From NCBI GenBank assembly GCA_963695675.1, contig CAVOGY010000007.1, positions 248,001 to 312,000 of the forward strand: a stretch of 64,000 nt of DNA, read 5' to 3'. Shown one piece after another: positions 60,354 to 64,000 of this stretch. The notes below the pieces were generated by a model. It was not told where the DNA came from and searched no databases. It worked only from the letters and a program-made list of their open reading frames with translations. How positions within the stretch are numbered: position 1 is the first letter of the stretch; the number at the start of each line of letters is the position of its first letter. This DNA is from DASUPK01 sp963695675 (GTDB lineage Bacteria; Actinomycetota; Thermoleophilia; Solirubrobacterales; 70-9). Both the position numbers and the translations under genes were made by a program.

Positions 60354-60968
60354 CTATTCCTCGGATAAGGGTGACACGCCCACGTCGGCTTCCAGCTGTC
60401 GCCTGACGTAGCGGGCCAGCACGTCGCACTCCACGTTCACTCGGGCTCCCGGGACGAGCGAGCCCAGGGTGGTTCGCTCCAGGGTCTCTGGGATCAGCGA
60501 CACCTCGAGCGCCGAGCCGGCGAGCTCGGCGACAGTGAGGCTGACTCCCTCGATCGCGATCGAGCCTCGCTCGACGACATAGGACAGCAACTCATTCGGG
60601 AGTTCGAGGCGGAGGCGTTTCGCAAACCCGTCTTCGGAGACCTCGACGACGGTGGCGGTCCCATCTACGTGGCCCTGGACCACATGCCCGCCGAGGCGAT
60701 CGGTGGGTCGTAGCGGCAGCTCGAGGTTCACGCGGGAGTCGGAGTCGAGATCTCCCAAGGTCGTCAGCGACAGGGTCTGGTGCATGACGTCCGCCTCGAA
60801 GGCGCCACTGCCCGCCGAGGTGGCCGTCAGGCAGGCACCGTTGACCGCCACGGAGTCGCCCGCCTCGAGCTCCGAGGCGAGCGCGGCGCGAATGCGCAGA
60901 CGCGCCCCCTCGTCGGAGCCCTCGACCGCATCGACCGTCCCTAGCTCGTTGATGATCCCGGTGAACAT
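60354..60968 (-). CDS. ribE: Riboflavin synthase alpha chain
   Basis: 204 aa with the two lumazine-binding repeats (MFTGIINELGTVDAVEG, VAVNGACLTATSA; GHVVQGHVDGTA, IAIEGVSLTVAEL). Final riboflavin step. Starts at ATG 60968, 7 bases after the ribD stop. Confidence 0.96.
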   Translation of the reverse strand: MFTGIINELGTVDAVEGSDEGARLRIRAALASELEAGDSVAVNGACLTATSAGSGAFEADVMHQTLSLTTLGDLDSDSRVNLELPLRPTDRLGGHVVQGHVDGTATVVEVSEDGFAKRLRLELPNELLSYVVERGSIAIEGVSLTVAELAGSALEVSLIPETLERTTLGSLVPGARVNVECDVLARYVRRQLEADVGVSPLSEE

Positions 60969-60975
60969 CAGCACG

Positions 60976-62106
60976 TCACCACTCGCGAAGCCTCGCGCGG
61001 ACGAGCAGGTCCTCGCCCACCTGCTCGTAGCTCGTCGCCAGGGGCCGGACGCCATCGGCGATCCTGATCGCCCCCTGCCCCTCCAGCGCCGCCCGCGCCT
61101 CCGCGGCGCCGACGAGCAGGGGCGCGATGAAGAGGCGGACTTCGTCGATCTCGCCGGCGTCGAAGAGCGCGCCGGCGAGGGTCGGACCCCCCTCGACCAA
61201 GAGGTCCTGGATCTCGCGGCGCCCGAGCTCGTCGAGGGCCCCCTCCAGCCGGGCCCGTTCAGTGCGGCCGGGGGCGACGATCACCTCCGCGCCCGCGCCC
61301 GCGAGCGCGTCCCTCCGGGCCGACGCGGCCTCGGGAGCACAGATCACGATCAGAGGCGCCTCGTCGATCGAAGAGACCAGCGCCGAGTCGACGGGCAGCC
61401 GAGCGCGGGAGTCGAAGACCACCCGAGCGGGCTGCTTGCCCGCGCCCTCGAGGCGAGCGGTGAGCAGCGGGTCGTCGGCAAGGGCGGTCCCGATTCCTAC
61501 GGCGACAGCGTCGGAGTCTGACCGCCAGCGGTGGACGAGCTGGCGGCTCTCGACGCTCGAGATCCAGCGGGAGTCCCCGGTCGGCGACGCCACCCGGCCG
61601 TCGAGGGACATCGCGGCCTTGTAGCTGACCAGGGGCCGCCCGGTTCGGGCCCGCTTGCGGAAGGGCTGGTTGAGCAGCCGCGCGGCGGCGGCCTCCGGAC
61701 CCCCCGCGAGCTCGACTTCCACCCCGCCGTCGCGGAGCATCCCGGGCCCGCGGCCGGAAGCCTTGTCGGTCGGGTCCTCGGACGCGTAGACGACCCGCGA
61801 GATGCCCGCCTCGAGGATCGCCTCGGTGCAGGGGGGCTGGCGCCCCGTATGGGCGCAGGGCTCGAGCGTGACGTAGAGGGTGCAGCCGGCCGGATCCTCA
61901 CCGGCGGTCCGGCACGTCTCGATCGCCGCCCTCTCCGCATGCCACTTCCCGAGCGCGGCATGGAAGCCCTCGCCAACGACGTCCTCGTCGCGAACCAGCA
62001 CCGCGCCGACCAGCGGATTCGGGCTGACCCGGCCGCGGCCCCCCTCGGCGAGCTCGAGCGCCCGGCGAAGAAAAGATGCGTCCTGTTCGGTGCCGACCGT
62101 CCCCAC
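60976..62106 (-). CDS. ribD: Riboflavin biosynthesis deaminase/reductase
   Basis: 376 aa. The deaminase part has zinc ligands HAERAAI and PCAHTGRQPPC; the reductase part has KAAMSLDGRVASPTGDSRWI and LLVEGGPTLAGALFDAG. Starts at GTG with AAAGGAGG seven bases upstream. First gene of the rib operon. Upstream space is only 128 bases and holds a -10 box and palindromic operator but no FMN riboswitch. Confidence 0.95.
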   Translation of the reverse strand: MGTVGTEQDASFLRRALELAEGGRGRVSPNPLVGAVLVRDEDVVGEGFHAALGKWHAERAAIETCRTAGEDPAGCTLYVTLEPCAHTGRQPPCTEAILEAGISRVVYASEDPTDKASGRGPGMLRDGGVEVELAGGPEAAAARLLNQPFRKRARTGRPLVSYKAAMSLDGRVASPTGDSRWISSVESRQLVHRWRSDSDAVAVGIGTALADDPLLTARLEGAGKQPARVVFDSRARLPVDSALVSSIDEAPLIVICAPEAASARRDALAGAGAEVIVAPGRTERARLEGALDELGRREIQDLLVEGGPTLAGALFDAGEIDEVRLFIAPLLVGAAEARAALEGQGAIRIADGVRPLATSYEQVGEDLLVRARLREW

Positions 62107-62138
62107 GGGTGCCTCCTTTGCGACGGGGCCCGACCGAT

Positions 62139-62152
62139 TGACTGGTCAGTCA
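62139..62152. promoter_or_regulatory. Palindromic operator upstream of ribD
   Basis: TGACTG, GT, CAGTCA: perfect 6-bp arms, TetR-operator-like. It begins where transcription from the TACAAT box (62160-62165, minus strand) would start, so a bound repressor would block initiation. Confidence 0.5.
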
Positions 62153-62159
62153 GCCAAAG

Positions 62160-62165
62160 ATTGTA
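62160..62165 (-). promoter_or_regulatory. -10 box for the rib operon
   Basis: TACAAT on the minus strand, 54 bases before the ribD GTG. The -35 is unclear. Confidence 0.5.
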
Positions 62166-62168
62166 GAC

Positions 62169-62235
62169 GCGAGGGTGCACCGAGGCGGACACCGAGGAGC
62201 TGATGCGAGGGCGCGCGACAGTGCGACCCGTTTGA
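62169..62235 (+). repeat. Dispersed imperfect-palindrome repeat, copy 6 (left of flippase)
   Basis: A lone left arm GCGAGGGTGC (62169-62178), then at 62203-62235 a full unit ATGCGAGGGCGC, GCGACAGT, GCGACCCGTTTGA. The last A is the first base of the flippase ATG. It matches copy 7 at 32 of 33 bases. Confidence 0.85.
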
Positions 62236-63653
62236 TGTGGATGGCGAAGCCGGGCCGTAGGCTTCCGCCGGTGCGGAGACGCGTGCAGCCGACGGACGAG
62301 GCGAGGAGCTACGGGCGGCGGGCCAGCCTGCTCTCCGTCGGGGTCGGGATCACCGGGCTGATCACCTACCTCTACTTCGCGATCGCCTCGCACGAGCTCT
62401 CGAAGGAGCAGTACGGGCAGGTCGCGGTGCTCTGGTCGGCGGTCTTCATCGTCGTCTCGGTGCTGCAGCGCCCGGTCGAACAGCTGCTCTCGAGAACCGT
62501 CTCCGAAAACCTGGCCAACCGTTCCCCGATCGGTCACACCGTCAGGGTCGCGGCGACGATCCAGCTTGGGGTTGCCGTCGCGTTCGACGCGATCGCGCTC
62601 GCGCTTCGCGGACCGATACAAGATCACCTCCTGCACGGCAACTCGACGCTCTACTGGATCGGGGTCGCGGCCGTGACCGCCTACGGGGCGAGCTACTTCG
62701 CGCGCGGCTTCCTCGCCGGCAGCCACCGCCTGACGGTCTACGCGCTGCTGATCATCAGCGAATCGGTCGCGCGGACAGCGTTCCCGACCGCCGTGGCGCT
62801 CGGCATCGCCTCGGGCCAGACGGCGGTCGCGCTCGGCATCGTCGCCGCCCCGACCCTCTCCCTGATGGTCGTCCCGTTTGCCTTCCTCCGCCGTTTTGGG
62901 GGCGCGCGGGCCGGTCCCGAGCCCGCCGCCGAGTCCCCGTCGGCGCCCGACACCTCGGAGTTCACCCTGGCCCGAGGAGGCCGCTTCGCGGCTGGCGTGT
63001 TCCTGATCATGCTCTCGGAGCAGACCTTCCTCAATGCCGGTCCGCTGCTGGTCAACGCCACCGCCGGCGCGGCGGCCGCCGGCTACATCTTCAACGTGTT
63101 GATGATCGCCAGGGCGCCGCTGCAGCTCTTCCAGGCGGTCTCCACCAGCCTCCTCCCGCACCTCACCCGCCTCGGCTCCCAGGGAAACGAGGAGGACTTC
63201 CGCGCCTCCGTCCGGGTGACGATCCTCGCGATCGCGGGCTTTGCGGGCCTCGTCGCGCTCGCCATGCTGATCGCGGGACCGCAGCTGATGCAGATCGCGT
63301 TCGGCAAGAATCACGCCTATCAGCGGGCGGACCTGGTGATCGTCAGCATCGGCATGGGCCTGTACCTATCGGCCGCAACGCTCAACCAGGCGGCGCTCGC
63401 GAAGGGGCAGGTCCGCCGCGCCTCGTTCTGCTGGACCGGCTGTGCGGTCGCCTTTGTGATCTGGATGCTGATCCCGCTCATAGACAACGACTTCCACCGG
63501 GTCGAGGTCGGCTACCTGGGAGCGGCCACCCTGCTCTGCGGGCTGCTCTACTGGCTCTACCGGCAGCCGATCATGCGACCCGAGAGGCGGGTCGAGCCGG
63601 GCTCGACGGAGGAGATGGAGCTCCAGCTCGCCTCGGCGGACGAGGCCGGCTAG
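62235..63653 (+). CDS. Polysaccharide flippase-like membrane protein
   Basis: 472 aa with 12 or so predicted transmembrane helices, e.g. LLSVGVGITGLITYLYFAIA, FIVVSVLQRPVEQLL, ALGIVAAPTLSLMVVPFAF, FLIMLSEQTFLNAGPLLVN. The pattern fits the MATE/PST (Wzx, MviN) superfamily that moves lipid-linked sugars across the membrane. The start may be ATG 62235 or 62241. No glycosyltransferase genes are adjacent. It stands alone between two near-identical repeats. Confidence 0.85.
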   Translation: MWMAKPGRRLPPVRRRVQPTDEARSYGRRASLLSVGVGITGLITYLYFAIASHELSKEQYGQVAVLWSAVFIVVSVLQRPVEQLLSRTVSENLANRSPIGHTVRVAATIQLGVAVAFDAIALALRGPIQDHLLHGNSTLYWIGVAAVTAYGASYFARGFLAGSHRLTVYALLIISESVARTAFPTAVALGIASGQTAVALGIVAAPTLSLMVVPFAFLRRFGGARAGPEPAAESPSAPDTSEFTLARGGRFAAGVFLIMLSEQTFLNAGPLLVNATAGAAAAGYIFNVLMIARAPLQLFQAVSTSLLPHLTRLGSQGNEEDFRASVRVTILAIAGFAGLVALAMLIAGPQLMQIAFGKNHAYQRADLVIVSIGMGLYLSAATLNQAALAKGQVRRASFCWTGCAVAFVIWMLIPLIDNDFHRVEVGYLGAATLLCGLLYWLYRQPIMRPERRVEPGSTEEMELQLASADEAG

Positions 63654-63669
63654 CGATCACCAGGTCGTA

Positions 63670-63702
63670 ATGCGAGGGCGCGCGACAGCGCGACCCGTTT
63701 GA
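63670..63702 (+). repeat. Dispersed imperfect-palindrome repeat, copy 7 (right of flippase)
   Basis: ATGCGAGGGCGC, GCGACAGC, GCGACCCGTTTGA, 17 bases after the flippase stop, same orientation as copy 6. Confidence 0.85.
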
Positions 63703-63749
63703 CTGAGTGTGGGGCGGCCGCCCCTGATCGCGATCTGATCGCGAAGCCG

Positions 63750-64000
63750 TCAGCCAGGGCCAGCGACGGTCGTGCCCGGCCGCGTGGGGGCGAACATCGA
63801 CTCGAGCTTCTTGAGGGCCTCCACCGTCCCCATTGCGATCAGCACGTCGCCGGGTTGCAACACCGTCTCTGAGGCCGGCTGCGGATGCACCCTGCCATCT
63901 GCGTTGCGCACCGCTGCGATCGTGGTCGTCCCTCTGACCTCTCCGATCCTCTTGCCTACCCCTTGGCAGCCCTCGGATACGTCGATCTCCTCCATCCGGT
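63750..64000 (-). CDS. TrkA-C (RCK_C) domain protein, 3' part
   Basis: The gene continues past the window end. The visible C-terminus EEIDVSEGCQGVGKRIGEVRG, TTTIAAVRNADGRVHPQPASE, TVLQPGDVLIAMGTVEALKKLE is a TrkA-C ligand-binding domain, as found in potassium channels and Trk/Ktr regulators. The missing N-terminal part should decide between channel and regulator. Confidence 0.85.
   Translation of the reverse strand, partial: RMEEIDVSEGCQGVGKRIGEVRGTTTIAAVRNADGRVHPQPASETVLQPGDVLIAMGTVEALKKLESMFAPTRPGTTVAGPG

Noticed and set aside
62107..62234. FMN riboswitch upstream of ribD
   Set aside because: The spacer is too short and shows none of the conserved RFN segments.
61497..63314. A 605-codon minus-strand frame opposite the flippase, running into ribD
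   Set aside because: It is charged noise (RDREDRH-like) and conflicts with two supported genes.

Overview
The window is high-GC, densely packed DNA with chains of 1-8 nt overlaps between genes (ATGA, GTGA, TGATG). The organism is most likely an actinobacterium. The blocks pheST-argCJBD, plsX-acpP-rnc-smc-ftsY-ffh-rpsP-khpA-trmD-rplS-lepB-rnhB-comM-dprA and ribDE-ribBA-ribH, a SepIVA/DivIVA-like gene beside coaD-rsmD-recG, a class E-type sortase, and a secreted protein with NSV/AVT repeats all fit Actinomycetota, probably class Thermoleophilia (Solirubrobacterales-like). The phylum is well supported; the class is an inference.

Layout. 0-13 kb: the end of a sortase gene, then minus-strand arginine biosynthesis (argCJBD) coupled to pheST and an rRNA/tRNA methyltransferase, then infC-rpmI-rplT with a clear terminator, then thrS. 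13-21 kb: an accessory, partly decayed stretch with frameshifted DUF1326, epimerase and beta-helix genes, a sugar-dehydrogenase remnant, tRNA-Val, tRNA-Cys and tRNA-Gly, a candidate structured RNA, tiny membrane proteins and a secreted serine protease. 21-27 kb: aldo/keto reductase, RNase HI, EF-G-like GTPase, XerC/D recombinase, L,D-transpeptidase and an MTHFS-like gene. 27.6-29.2 kb: a small islet bounded by a 45-bp duplication of the MTHFS 3' end. 29-34 kb: a hydrolase, then dprA-thiD-two small unknown genes-ilvD. 34-50 kb: the conserved information/division/lipid block on the minus strand, interrupted by plus-strand genes. 50-64 kb: sepIVA-coaD-rsmD-recG, DAK2, rpmB and the riboflavin operon, then a flippase bracketed by near-identical repeats, and the end of a TrkA-C-domain gene.

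How the genes work together. Minus-strand housekeeping operons cover translation (PheST, ThrS, IF3, L20, L35, S16, L19, L28, L32, TrmD), protein export (Ffh, FtsY, LepB), chromosome segregation (SMC), fatty-acid/phospholipid initiation (PlsX, ACP), recombination (RecG, DprA, ComM) and synthesis of arginine, valine/isoleucine (IlvD), thiamine, riboflavin and CoA. Plus-strand genes mostly sit as insertions in this framework.

Most notable signals: (1) a dispersed imperfect-palindrome repeat, at least seven loci in 64 kb, that sits at gene ends, brackets one gene and has been read into the coding ends of argB, trmH and acpP; (2) a 1.6-kb islet that split two formerly overlapping genes and left a synonymously diverged 45-bp duplication; (3) an RNase III lacking most of its metal-binding acids; (4) lepB, rnhB and a beta-helix gene whose conserved N-termini have no ATG/GTG/TTG but fit CTG starts; (5) a candidate structured RNA near 15.3 kb; (6) a cluster of single-base frameshifts at 13.6-15.1 kb that may be a sequence-quality problem.
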